In this document: positions 20,385 to 28,145 of the stretch, piece by piece | Layout of the letters: every line of letters starts with the position of its first letter | How positions within the stretch are numbered: the first letter of the stretch is position 1 | Assembly: GCF_007994735.1 (NCBI RefSeq) | Contig: NZ_VOIL01000001.1 | Coordinates: forward strand, 2,232,001-2,296,000 | Direction of reading: 5' to 3' | Length of the DNA stretch: 64,000 nt | DNA from: Nesterenkonia populi | GTDB taxonomy: Bacteria > Actinomycetota > Actinomycetes > Actinomycetales > Micrococcaceae | Position numbers and translations under genes: made by a program | Notes under the pieces: generated by a model | Databases searched by the model: none | The model's input: only the letters and a program-made list of their open reading frames with translations | Told to the model about the DNA's origin: nothing

Positions 20385-20422
20385 AGCGAAGCCCCGAAGT
20401 CCGTGGACTTCGGGGCTTCGCT
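20385..20422 (-). terminator. Strong hairpin ending the tRNA cluster
   Basis: A perfect 18-bp inverted repeat (AGCGAAGCCCCGAAGTCC and its complement) separated by GT lies 10 nt after the last tRNA-Gly and 25 nt before the FMN aptamer. No clear T-tract follows, as is common for actinobacterial hairpin terminators. It would insulate the riboswitch operon from tRNA transcription. Confidence 0.75.
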
Positions 20423-20432
20423 CTCGTTCCGG

Positions 20433-20506
20433 AGCGGATGACGAGATTCGAACTCGCGACCCTCACCATGGCAAGGTGATGCTCTAGCCAGCTGAGCTAC
20501 ATCCGC
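20433..20506 (-). tRNA. tRNA-Gly(GCC), copy 1
   Basis: A 74-nt cloverleaf: acceptor GCGGATG/CATCCGC, D-arm GCTCAGCTGGCTAGAGC, anticodon loop TGCCATG with anticodon GCC, T-arm with GTTCGAATC, discriminator T. CCA is not encoded. It is identical to the copy 500 bp upstream and is the last tRNA of the cluster. Confidence 0.97.
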
Positions 20507-20622
20507 ATCAGGATGACATTCCTTCCCGGTCTTCAGGTCGGAGGCGGCGCAAGCCGCCGACATGTCATCGTCGAAAATTTTTCGGCTCTCTGCTGCGAGA
20601 GCAGAGTACTATCAAATTTCCG

Positions 20623-20694
20623 TGCGCGATACTGGGTTCGAACCAGTGACCTCTTCCGTGTCAGGGAAGCGCGCTACCGCTGCGCCAATCGCGC
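20623..20694 (-). tRNA. tRNA-Val(GAC)
   Basis: A 72-nt cloverleaf: acceptor GCGCGAT/ATCGCGC, D-arm GGCGCAGCGGTAGCGC, anticodon loop CTGACAC with anticodon GAC, T-arm GGTTCGAACC, discriminator A. CCA is not encoded. The 116-nt spacer to the following tRNA-Gly contains two small hairpins (GGCGGC-GCAA-GCCGCC and a CTCTGCT repeat), possible processing structures. Confidence 0.97.
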
Positions 20695-20726
20695 CTTCAT
20701 CAGGCTGAGCCAGCTTACTAGCTCCG

Positions 20727-20797
20727 AGGTGGGGACGGGAATCGAACCCGCATAGACGGTTTTGCAGACCGTTGCCTAACCACTCGGCCACCCCACC
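20727..20797 (-). tRNA. tRNA-Cys(GCA)
   Basis: A 71-nt cloverleaf: acceptor GGTGGGG/CCCCACC, anticodon loop CTGCAAA with anticodon GCA, T-arm GGGTTCGATTCCC, discriminator T. CCA is not encoded. It lies 32 bp upstream of tRNA-Val, in the common actinobacterial Gly-Cys-Val order. Confidence 0.97.
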
Positions 20798-20932
20798 GTA
20801 TTACGGATGCGGGACGCCCGTCCCAACCCGACTGAAGCTGCCTTCAGGCGGGGCGTGGGGCGGAGCCCCACATCAAACAAGAGCAAACTCCAGACTCTTC
20901 CGCAGAAGAGGCGGAGCTCTCCCAAGTTTGCG

Positions 20933-21006
20933 AGCGGATGACGAGATTCGAACTCGCGACCCTCACCATGGCAAGGTGATGCTCTAGCCAGCTGAGCTAC
21001 ATCCGC
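20933..21006 (-). tRNA. tRNA-Gly(GCC), copy 2
   Basis: Identical over all 74 nt to the other tRNA-Gly(GCC), including the first flanking bases 3' of the gene. It is the first tRNA of the cluster on this strand. The 135-nt spacer to tRNA-Cys contains a GTGGGGC-TCC-GCCCCAC hairpin. Confidence 0.97.
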
Positions 21007-21128
21007 AGTGCCGCTTTCGCCGGGTTTCCCCGTCGTTTCGACGACATAAGACTCTAACCCAGAGTTCACGAGCTCGTCCAGTCGGCGACCAGTGTGCGCG
21101 TCAGAGCCTCGTGGCAGACTCTCTGCCC

Positions 21129-22019
21129 ATGACTGATCCTGCATTGGCGCACAGCACCGAGTTCGGCCGCATGTATTCGCGGTCGCTGGACTCTGCCCCT
21201 GAGGTCCCGTCGATCACGACGGTGATCGGTCAGGAGGCGAAGGACATGACGGGCTGGGCCGGGCATATGGCGGCGACGGCGCTGGCCAATGATGCGCAGC
21301 TCGCTTCGTGCGTGGGCAGCCCGGGCGAGCTGCGGCGCCTGGCCCGGAACGCCTCGTCGGCGGCGGAGCGGTTCCGCGATGACGCCGCCGCCCGGGGTGA
21401 TCGGGTGCATGCGTATGCGGAGCAGGTGGCCCTTGCGGCTTTGGGCGAGCCGGCAGCGGACCCGGACAAGGCGCACCGGGTGCTGGAGGAGCATCGTCAG
21501 ACGAAGTTCGCAGACCGGTTCGACGAGTGGTGGGACCTGTACGAGGTGAAGCCGGTGGCCGCGGAGGTCACAGTGTGGAACCACGAGGTCGGCTACGCGG
21601 GCACCTTGGATCTGGTGGCGGAGATCGGGGGGCGGCTGTGCCTGATCGATTTCAAGACGAAGGGCCTGACCCGGGACGGCCGGGCGAAGCCGCTGAACGA
21701 CTCAGTGGTGATGCAGCTGGTGGCCGGGCTGCGAGCGGAGGAGCAGCTGGTCGACGCCGCCTCCGGCACCTGGGAGCCGTGGCCGCACCGGGATCGCGGC
21801 CCGGACAGTGAGGCGATGCTGCTCGCGGTGGGAATCTCTGAGGCGGAAGTGGTGGTCCAGCAGGCCGACCCGGAGCAGCTGCCGGCCCATTGGCGGAAAT
21901 TCTGGGCGCTGCGGCAGGTGTGGGACCACTCCCGGAACGTCGGCAGGGCGGGGAAGCCCCTCCGCCCGATCGGACCTCCGCCCAGCGGTCGCTCCAGCGG
22001 GCCTGCCGAGGCCGGCTGA
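21129..22019 (+). CDS. PD-(D/E)XK nuclease-like protein
   Basis: This 296-residue protein looks like a RecB/Cas4-type PD-(D/E)XK nuclease: GTLDLVAEIG near residue 156 supplies the motif II Asp and CLIDFKTKG near 170 the D-x-K pair, with a downstream glutamine (VVMQLVAGLRA) as in motif IV. The N-terminal half is helical and begins with a SITTVIG segment. No helicase, Cas1 or other partner is adjacent. An in-frame GTG 18 nt upstream is an alternative start; neither has a clear Shine-Dalgarno. Function may be DNA repair or plasmid/phage DNA processing; substrate unknown. Confidence 0.75.
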   Translation: MTDPALAHSTEFGRMYSRSLDSAPEVPSITTVIGQEAKDMTGWAGHMAATALANDAQLASCVGSPGELRRLARNASSAAERFRDDAAARGDRVHAYAEQVALAALGEPAADPDKAHRVLEEHRQTKFADRFDEWWDLYEVKPVAAEVTVWNHEVGYAGTLDLVAEIGGRLCLIDFKTKGLTRDGRAKPLNDSVVMQLVAGLRAEEQLVDAASGTWEPWPHRDRGPDSEAMLLAVGISEAEVVVQQADPEQLPAHWRKFWALRQVWDHSRNVGRAGKPLRPIGPPPSGRSSGPAEAG

Positions 22020-22088
22020 ACGCCGAAGGTCCGGAATTCAGCGGCCTTGTGAGCGAACAGCGGGCCCCGCTACCGTCGAAGAGCATGA

Positions 22089-22106
22089 GCTGAACAACCG
22101 TTCAGC
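22089..22106. promoter_or_regulatory. Probable TetR operator
   Basis: GCTGAAC-AACC-GTTCAGC is a perfect 7-bp inverted repeat with a 4-bp spacer, 32 bp before the TetR gene. Its size and symmetry fit a TetR dimer site, suggesting autoregulation of the regulator-exporter operon. Confidence 0.6.
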
Positions 22107-22138
22107 CTCAGCATCTCTGACGGAAAGAGGCGGCGTCC

Positions 22139-22822
22139 ATGGCGTACCGCTACGGCTGCACCAGGGGCCCCGAAGATGCTTCTGCCTCGCGTCCCGACGC
22201 TCGGGAACGCATCCAGCAGGCAGCCATCGAGCTCTACGGCGAGCACGGTTTCGAGGCCACGAGCCTCAAGGCCATCGCCGAGCGCGCGGAGGTCTCCGCG
22301 CCGCTGGTGCTTCATCATTTCGGATCGAAGGCTGGACTCCGCACTGCCTGCGACCAACGGGCTGCCGAGCATCTGCGGCAGGCCAAGCTGGAGGCGGTCC
22401 GCCGTCAGGGCTCCCTGCCGCAGAACTACCTCTTCGAGGTGATGTCGCAGAACCTTCCGCTGGTCCGCTACATGCTGCGCGCCTTCGCCGCAGGCGGCCG
22501 TGGCGCGGACGCGCTCATGGATCAGCTGGTGGAGGACTCCCTGGAGTACACCGCCGAGGCTGAGGCCCTCGGTCAGGTCGTCTCCAGCCGGAACCCTGAG
22601 CATCGAGCGGCACTGCTGCTGATGATGAGCTTCGGCTCCATGATGATGCACCACCAGATGAAGCGCCTGCTGGGCGTCTCACCGGTGGAGGACCCGCCGG
22701 AGGAATGGGGGCCCTACATCGCCGCCGTCTCAGAGATCTACCTCTACGGAGTGCTCCGGCCCGAGGCCTACCCGGACCTCGTGGCTTTCATCGACGATCA
22801 TAGGAAAGGACGTGACCGATGA
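22139..22822 (+). CDS. TetR/AcrR family transcriptional regulator
   Basis: A 227-residue repressor with an N-terminal helix-turn-helix: RERIQQAAIELYGEHGFEAT near residue 22, then LKAIAERAEVSAPLVLHHFGSKAGL. The C-terminal domain is the ligand and dimer domain and has a Met-rich helix (LLMMSFGSMMMHH) near 163. The ATG has a GGAAAGAGG ribosome site 9 nt ahead. It overlaps the ABC ATPase by 4 nt, so it is the first gene of a regulator-exporter operon and very likely controls it in response to a transported compound. Confidence 0.93.
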   Translation: MAYRYGCTRGPEDASASRPDARERIQQAAIELYGEHGFEATSLKAIAERAEVSAPLVLHHFGSKAGLRTACDQRAAEHLRQAKLEAVRRQGSLPQNYLFEVMSQNLPLVRYMLRAFAAGGRGADALMDQLVEDSLEYTAEAEALGQVVSSRNPEHRAALLLMMSFGSMMMHHQMKRLLGVSPVEDPPEEWGPYIAAVSEIYLYGVLRPEAYPDLVAFIDDHRKGRDR

Positions 22823-23721
22823 GCGAAAGCGCCCCGGTCATCCACGCTGAGGACCTGGTCAAGCAGTTCGGGCAGGTCCGCGCGCTCGACCGCCTGAACC
22901 TGAGCATCGCCCCCGGCGAAGTGCACGGCTATCTCGGACCCAACGGAGCGGGAAAGTCGACCACCATGCGGGTGCTGCTGGGCCTGCTGCGCTCTGACTC
23001 CGGGACCGTCCGCCTCTTCGGGCGGGACCCGTGGCGCGAGGCCGTGGAGCTTCACCGGCGCCTGGCCTACGTCCCCGGCGATGTCGAGCTGTGGCCCAAC
23101 CTGACCGGCGGGGAGGTCATCGACATGTTTCTGCGGCTGCGCGGAAGCTACAGCCGCACGCGCCGCGAGGAGCTGATCGAACGCTTCGACCTGGACCCGC
23201 GCAAGAAGACTCGCACCTACTCCAAGGGGAACCGGCAGAAGGTCGCACTCATCTCGGCCCTGGCCGCCGACGTGGATCTGCTGCTGCTGGACGAGCCCAC
23301 CGCTGGCCTCGACCCGCTGATGGAAGCGGTCTTCCAGGAGGTCATTCAGGAGACGAAGGAGCAGGGACGCTCGGTGCTGCTCTCCAGCCACATCCTCGCT
23401 CAGGTCGAGGCGCTCTCCAGCAGGGTCTCCATCATCCGCGCCGGCCGCATCGTCGAGTCCGGCACGCTCTCCGAGCTGCGGCACATGAGCCGCACCACCA
23501 TTGAGGTGGAGACCGAGCAGCCGGCGAGCGCGCTCTCTGCGGCCCAGGGCGTGCACGATCTTCGCACTGAGGCGGAGCGGACTCTCTTCGAGGTCGACGG
23601 CGAGCACCTCCAGGACGTGATGGCCCGGCTCACCGGGCTGGGAGTCCGATCCATCACTGCGCATCCGCCCACCCTGGAGCAGCTGCTGATGCGCCACTAC
23701 GGCGATGAGGCGGGGGCATGA
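22819..23721 (+). CDS. ABC exporter ATP-binding protein
   Basis: Cytoplasmic ATPase of a drug-type ABC exporter, 300 residues. Walker A is GPNGAGKST at about 40-48, the signature is the divergent YSKGNRQKVALI near 134, Walker B is LLLLDEPTAGLD near 155 and the switch His is in LLSSHILAQVEA. The last 80 residues form the small C-terminal domain of DrrA-like ATPases. ATGA overlaps at both ends couple it to the regulator and the permease. Confidence 0.95.
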   Translation: MSESAPVIHAEDLVKQFGQVRALDRLNLSIAPGEVHGYLGPNGAGKSTTMRVLLGLLRSDSGTVRLFGRDPWREAVELHRRLAYVPGDVELWPNLTGGEVIDMFLRLRGSYSRTRREELIERFDLDPRKKTRTYSKGNRQKVALISALAADVDLLLLDEPTAGLDPLMEAVFQEVIQETKEQGRSVLLSSHILAQVEALSSRVSIIRAGRIVESGTLSELRHMSRTTIEVETEQPASALSAAQGVHDLRTEAERTLFEVDGEHLQDVMARLTGLGVRSITAHPPTLEQLLMRHYGDEAGA

Positions 23722-25313
23722 CCGGGGCAGCGACCCTGCTTCGGCTCATGCTGCGCCGCGACCGGCTGCGGCTGAGCCTCTGGGCGGCCGGGATCGGCCT
23801 GATGGGCTTCTACTTCGCGAATGCCGTTCAGGTCATCACAGAGGATGAGGCTGAGCTCGCCCAGCTGGCGGGCATGTTCGCGGATCCGGTGGGACGACTG
23901 ATGACAGGCCCTGCCTTCGGCATGGATGAGCCGACCTTCGAGCGGTTCTTCACCGCGGGCTACGTGCTCTTCCTCTACATCCTGATGGCGCTGATGAGCG
24001 TGTTCACGGTGGTGCGTCACACGCGGGCCGAGGAGCAGACCGGACGGGCTGAGCTGGTGCGGACGAACGTCGTCGGTCGCCACGCCACCCTCTCCGCGGC
24101 CCTGCTCCTGGTGGTGGGGGCCAACGTCATCGCAGCCGCGCTGATCGTGGCAGGCGCTCTCTCGGGCGGCTACGCGGCGGAGGGGTCAGTGCTGGTGGGG
24201 GCAGGCGCCCTCGCCGTGGGCCTGTTCTTCTCGGGCGCGGCGGCGACGGCCGCCCAGATGAGCGAATCGTCCCGCGGTGCCAGCGCCATGGCCGGCGGGC
24301 TCCTCGGGCTGGCCTATCTGATCCGGATGGGCGGAGACATGGCCGAGCAGGGCGGAACAGCGCTCTCCTGGGCCTCTCCCCTGGGCTGGGCGCAGCAGAC
24401 GGCGCCCTACGTGGAGGATCGCTGGTGGCCGTTGGCCCTGCTTCTGGGCGGCGCGGCGCTGCTGGCGGCGCTGGGCTTCTGGCTGAGCACCAGGCGGGAT
24501 GTGGAGGCCAGTCTGATGCCGACCCGGCTGGGACGTCGCAGCGCCGGACGGTCACTGGGTACCCCGCTGGGCATGGCTGCCCGGATCCTGAGGGGCGGAC
24601 TGCGCGGCTGGGGCCTGGCCCTGGTGCTCTGCGGCCTGCTGTTCGGCTCCTACGCACAAGCGCTGGTGGACGCCGCCGACGAGCTGCCTGCGGAGATCGC
24701 GATGATCTTCAGCGGGGAGTCCATGATGCTGGGCTATCTGGCCTATATGGCGCTGTTCATGGCGATCTTCGTGACCGCCGCCGGGGTCAGCGGCCTGCAT
24801 CAGCTCCGTGGTGAGGAGACCAGGGGCCGGGCCGAGCTGGGCCTGTCCGTCCCCATGAGCCGCAGCACCTGGCTCGGGGCGCATCTGACGGTGCTCCTGG
24901 GCGGGCTGGTGCTCATCCTGCTGCTGGTCGGCGTCGCCATGGGCGCGGGCGCGGCGGCCGTCCTTGAGGACGGCGGCGGCCGCTACTTCGGCGAACTGGT
25001 GATGGCCGCCCTGCACCAGGCACCTGCCGCACTGGCTGTGATCGGCATCGTCGTCGCCCTCTTCGGGTGGCTGCCGCGTGCGGCGAGCGCCGTCGGGTGG
25101 GTCATCATCGGCTACGGCGCGGTGATGACGAACTTCGGCCAGCTGCTGGAGCTGCCGGAGGTGGTCTACGAGCTGAACGTGTTCGGCCATCTGTCCCAGT
25201 ACCCGGTGGAGGAGGTCTCATGGGCTCCGGTGGCTGTGCTGACCGGGATCGGCGCAGCCGGCATCGCCCTCGGCTTCCTGGGCTGGAACCGCCGCGAGGT
25301 CAATCGGGTCTGA
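23718..25313 (+). CDS. ABC exporter permease, polyketide-antibiotic exporter type
   Basis: A 531-residue membrane protein with about 12 hydrophobic segments in two similar halves; each half starts with a short charged stretch (LMLRRDRLRLSLW near residue 10 and AARILRGGLRGWG near 287) followed by a membrane helix. This duplicated layout matches the TnrB3-like exporters of polyketide antibiotics. With the ATPase it should form a complete exporter. The substrate cannot be read from the sequence; toxin or antibiotic self-protection is inference. Confidence 0.88.
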   Translation: MTGAATLLRLMLRRDRLRLSLWAAGIGLMGFYFANAVQVITEDEAELAQLAGMFADPVGRLMTGPAFGMDEPTFERFFTAGYVLFLYILMALMSVFTVVRHTRAEEQTGRAELVRTNVVGRHATLSAALLLVVGANVIAAALIVAGALSGGYAAEGSVLVGAGALAVGLFFSGAAATAAQMSESSRGASAMAGGLLGLAYLIRMGGDMAEQGGTALSWASPLGWAQQTAPYVEDRWWPLALLLGGAALLAALGFWLSTRRDVEASLMPTRLGRRSAGRSLGTPLGMAARILRGGLRGWGLALVLCGLLFGSYAQALVDAADELPAEIAMIFSGESMMLGYLAYMALFMAIFVTAAGVSGLHQLRGEETRGRAELGLSVPMSRSTWLGAHLTVLLGGLVLILLLVGVAMGAGAAAVLEDGGGRYFGELVMAALHQAPAALAVIGIVVALFGWLPRAASAVGWVIIGYGAVMTNFGQLLELPEVVYELNVFGHLSQYPVEEVSWAPVAVLTGIGAAGIALGFLGWNRREVNRV

Positions 25314-25338
25314 ACGCCCCTCACCGCCGTCCTGAGCC

Positions 25339-25375
25339 CACAGCGGGCGCGGCGACCGGTGCGGCGTCCGCTGTG
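25339..25375. terminator. Hairpin between convergent exporter and benE genes
   Basis: An 8-bp inverted repeat CACAGCGG / CCGCTGTG with additional GC pairing in the 21-nt loop lies between the permease stop and the benE stop, placed to end transcription from both sides. Confidence 0.5.
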
Positions 25376-25378
25376 CCT

Positions 25379-26536
25379 CTAGGGGGCCGGGCGCCGCACC
25401 AGCGCTGCCCACAGCACAAGCCCGCCCAGCAGGGCCCAGAAGGCGGCCCCGATGCCCAGCACCGTCACGCCGCTGGCCGCGATCAGGAAGGTCGCGGCCG
25501 CCGGCACCCGTCCGCGCGCCTCGGCGGTGGCCGCGCTCATCGCCGCCCCCAGCGTGGTCAGCAGCGCCAGTCCTGCCACCGTCTCCAGCAGGCCCGGCCG
25601 CGCCTGGGCGGCCAGCAGCACCAGGGCCGCGGCAAGCCCGGCCAGCACCAGGTAGGTCCATCCGGCGGCCCATGTGGCCCGCCAGCGCTGCGAAGGATCC
25701 TCATGTGCCTCAGACGAGGCACCCATCGCCGCCGTGATGGCCGCGAGGTTGATTCCGTGGCCGCCGAAGAACGAGCCCAGCAGCGTGCCTGCTCCCGTGA
25801 CTCCCAGGCTGGACCGCCAGGGCACCTTGTAGCCGTAGGAGGAGATCACCGCCGCGCCGGGGACGTTCTGTGAGGCCATGGTGACCAGGTAGAGCGGAAG
25901 AGCGATCCCCAGCAGGGCGCCCGACGTGAGCTCGGGAATCACGAGTTCCAGGCGCGGAACCGTCTGCGCAGCCTCCATCCGGCCCCATGGGGCGTCCGCG
26001 GCGATCATGATCAGCGCCGCGGCGAAGACTGCAGGGGCTGACCATGCCGGCGCCCAGCGCAGCAGCCCCAGCCAGAGCATCACCAGCGGCAGGGTCCAGA
26101 GCGGATCCGAGACCATGCCCTCCACCGGAGCAAGGCACAGGGAGACCAGCACCCCGGCCAGCATCGCCTGCGCCACCTGCGCGGGGATGGCGGCCACGAG
26201 TCTGCCCAGCCAGGGCCACAGCCCAGTGATCAGAACCATCAGCCCGACGAGGGCGAAGGCGCCTACCGCCGCCGGCCACCCGCCGTCGGGAACCCCGGCG
26301 CTGACCAGCAGCGCCGCTCCGGGAGTGGACCAGGCCAAGGTGAGCGGCCGGCGGTGCCGTCGAGCCAGCCACAGCATGCCGAAGGCCTGGGCCAGGCAGA
26401 GCACGATCAGACCTGAGGCTGCCTGTCCGGCATCGGCGCCGACGGACTGCAGTCCTGCCAGGACCACGGCGAAGGAGCTGCCGAACCCGACCAGTGAGAG
26501 CGTGATGCCGGTGAGCACCGGGCGATTTCGTTCCAC
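25379..26536 (-). CDS. BenE family transporter (benzoate/H+ symporter-like)
   Basis: A 385-residue membrane protein with about 11-12 hydrophobic helices and BenE-family features: STPGAALLVSAG near residue 68, IPAQVAQAMLAGVL near 118, NVPGAAVISSYGYKVPW near 238 and GGHGINLAAITAAM near 265. The GTG start (VERNRPVLTG) is taken because the longer reading crosses the shared operator region. It is divergent from the XRE-cupin regulator, the same arrangement as E. coli ydcO and ydcN (sutR). Real substrate unknown; benzoate is only the family label. Confidence 0.88.
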   Translation of the reverse strand: MERNRPVLTGITLSLVGFGSSFAVVLAGLQSVGADAGQAASGLIVLCLAQAFGMLWLARRHRRPLTLAWSTPGAALLVSAGVPDGGWPAAVGAFALVGLMVLITGLWPWLGRLVAAIPAQVAQAMLAGVLVSLCLAPVEGMVSDPLWTLPLVMLWLGLLRWAPAWSAPAVFAAALIMIAADAPWGRMEAAQTVPRLELVIPELTSGALLGIALPLYLVTMASQNVPGAAVISSYGYKVPWRSSLGVTGAGTLLGSFFGGHGINLAAITAAMGASSEAHEDPSQRWRATWAAGWTYLVLAGLAAALVLLAAQARPGLLETVAGLALLTTLGAAMSAATAEARGRVPAAATFLIAASGVTVLGIGAAFWALLGGLVLWAALVRRPAP

Positions 26537-26557
26537 ATACAGAACACTACAGGAAGC

Positions 26558-26573
26558 GTTCTGCCTGCAGAAC
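26558..26573. promoter_or_regulatory. Palindromic operator between benE and XRE-cupin gene
   Basis: GTTCTGC-CT-GCAGAAC is a perfect 7-bp inverted repeat in the 56-bp divergent gap. The half-site extends as CAGAACACT at 26568-26576 and is repeated directly at 26540-26548, 28 bp (close to three helical turns) away. It overlaps the space just upstream of a TAGCCT hexamer at 26581 that lies 6 nt before the XRE start. Probably bound by the XRE-cupin protein to control both genes. Confidence 0.65.
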
Positions 26574-26592
26574 ACTGCGATAGCCTGAGGAG

Positions 26593-27141
26593 ATGACAGA
26601 GCTCGGCGACTTCAGCACGGAGGTCGGCCTCCGGCTCAAGCAGACCCGGACCGCACAGGGGCTCTCCCTGAGCAGACTCGCCGCCAATGCCGGCATCGGG
26701 AAGGGGTCGCTCTCGGAGCTCGAAGCTGGGCGGCGCAATCCGACCCTCTCCACCCTGTACGCCCTGGCCGATGCGCTCGGCACGCCGCTCACGGACCTGC
26801 TTCCGGATCATCCGGGCACCCAGGTCAGCTCCCCCGGCATCACTGCCCAGCTGCTGGACACCTCGCGGCATGCCGACGGGACCGTCACCGAGGTCTTCAT
26901 CCTCACCCTCGCCCCGGAGGGACGGCGCATCTCCGGAGCGCATGCCCCGGGAACGGTGGAGCATCTCTACCTGACCGAGGGGCAGGCTGCCGTCGGCCTG
27001 ACGGAGGATCCCACCATTCTGCGCCGGGGAGAAGCAGCGACCTGGCCCGGCGACGCCGAGCACTCCTATGAGGCCATCGGCATGCCGGCCCGCGGCACCC
27101 TGACCATCACGACTCCGACCACAGCGGCTCCGGACGCGTGA
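26593..27141 (+). CDS. XRE family regulator with C-terminal cupin domain
   Basis: A 182-residue regulator: helix-turn-helix at about 10-65 (LRLKQTRTAQGLSLSRLAANAGIGKGSLSELEAGRRNPTL spans recognition and scaffold helices) and a cupin-like sensor at about 90-175. This is the SutR/YdcN layout. It is divergent from the BenE-type transporter and should repress or activate it through the palindrome between them. The effector is unknown. Confidence 0.92.
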   Translation: MTELGDFSTEVGLRLKQTRTAQGLSLSRLAANAGIGKGSLSELEAGRRNPTLSTLYALADALGTPLTDLLPDHPGTQVSSPGITAQLLDTSRHADGTVTEVFILTLAPEGRRISGAHAPGTVEHLYLTEGQAAVGLTEDPTILRRGEAATWPGDAEHSYEAIGMPARGTLTITTPTTAAPDA

Positions 27142-27179
27142 GCAGCTGAGCCTCAGCAGGCGGAGCGTAGACTGATGGC

Positions 27180-27416
27180 ATGGCTTCCCGCGCTTATGAC
27201 GGCCCCCAGAAGGATCCTGGGCTTGCCCTCGTCCTGACTATCCTCGGCTTCTTCTTCCTGGCGGGGCTCCAGTACTTCTACCTCGGGAAGTACCTCAAGG
27301 GCTTCCTGTTCCTGATCACCATCGGCTTCCTCTACATCGGCACGATCATTTCGCTGTTCACGATCGCCTCGGCAACCCGCCAGGTAAACCGGGACCGCGC
27401 CCTCGGCCTCCGCTGA
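27180..27416 (+). CDS. Small TM2-like membrane protein
   Basis: A 78-residue protein with two hydrophobic helices (about 15-33 and 40-62) joined by a short turn (YFYLGKYLKG), the TM2-domain pattern. The start lies 6 nt after TAGACT, a possible leaderless promoter. Not clearly in an operon with the neighbours. Function unknown. Confidence 0.75.
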   Translation: MASRAYDGPQKDPGLALVLTILGFFFLAGLQYFYLGKYLKGFLFLITIGFLYIGTIISLFTIASATRQVNRDRALGLR

Positions 27417-27455
27417 GCCCCCAGCGCCCGTCATGCGGGGCAGCCGCGGAGGGCA

Positions 27456-28145
27456 CTACTCACCGGGGCGGACCAGACCGGCCTCATATGCTGTGACGAC
27501 CGCCTGGGTGCGATCCCGCAGCTCCAGCTTGCCGAGGATCCGCGAAACGTGGGTCTTCACCGTCTGCTCGGCCAGGTGCAGCTCCTCGGCGATCTCGCCG
27601 TTGGAGCGGCCGCGGGCCACCAGACGGAGCACGTCCGTCTCACGCTCGGTGAGCATGCTGAGGACAGCGGCATCGGGGCTGCTGCTCGCCGGACGGGCCG
27701 CGTAGTCGGCGATCAGCGTCCGGGTGATCTTCGGAGACAGCAGCGCCTCGCCCGAGGCGACCACCCGCACCGCATGGATCAGCTCGTCCGGGGCGGCGTC
27801 CTTCAGCAGGAACCCGCTGGCTCCCGCCCTCAGCGCCCCGAAGACGTACTCGTCGGCGTCGAATGTGGTCAGCATCAGGATCCGGGGCGGCTCCCCCGGC
27901 ATGGCGAGCACGGCCCGGGCAGCATCCAGCCCGTTGACCTGAGGCATCCGAATATCCATCAGCACCACGTCCGGGCGCGTACGGCGCACCACATCGGTGA
28001 TCCCAGCGCCGTCCTCAGCGGTGCCGACTACGCTGATGTCATCCTGGGCGTCCAGGAGAGCGGCGAAGCCCGCACGGATCATGGACTGGTCATCGACGAT
28101 CAGCACACGCACGGCAGAAGAGGGGGAGGAACCGGTGTCAGACAC
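27456..28145 (-). CDS. NarL/FixJ family response regulator
   Basis: A 229-residue response regulator: receiver domain with acidic pocket VDDQ near residue 18, phospho-acceptor Asp64 in VVLMDIRMP, conserved Thr and Lys in LTTFD and LLKDAAPDE, and a LuxR-type DNA-binding domain at about 165-225 (LTERETDVLRLVARGRSNGEIAEEL). The GTG start overlaps the GTG of the divergent kinase; an internal GTG 11 codons later is an alternative without a ribosome site. It pairs with the adjacent kinase. Confidence 0.94.
   Translation of the reverse strand: MSDTGSSPSSAVRVLIVDDQSMIRAGFAALLDAQDDISVVGTAEDGAGITDVVRRTRPDVVLMDIRMPQVNGLDAARAVLAMPGEPPRILMLTTFDADEYVFGALRAGASGFLLKDAAPDELIHAVRVVASGEALLSPKITRTLIADYAARPASSSPDAAVLSMLTERETDVLRLVARGRSNGEIAEELHLAEQTVKTHVSRILGKLELRDRTQAVVTAYEAGLVRPGE

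Noticed and set aside
20433..21129. Integration site or genomic island at the tRNA cluster
   Set aside because: No integrase, no partial tRNA repeat and no shift in base composition; the tRNA-Gly copies are complete genes.
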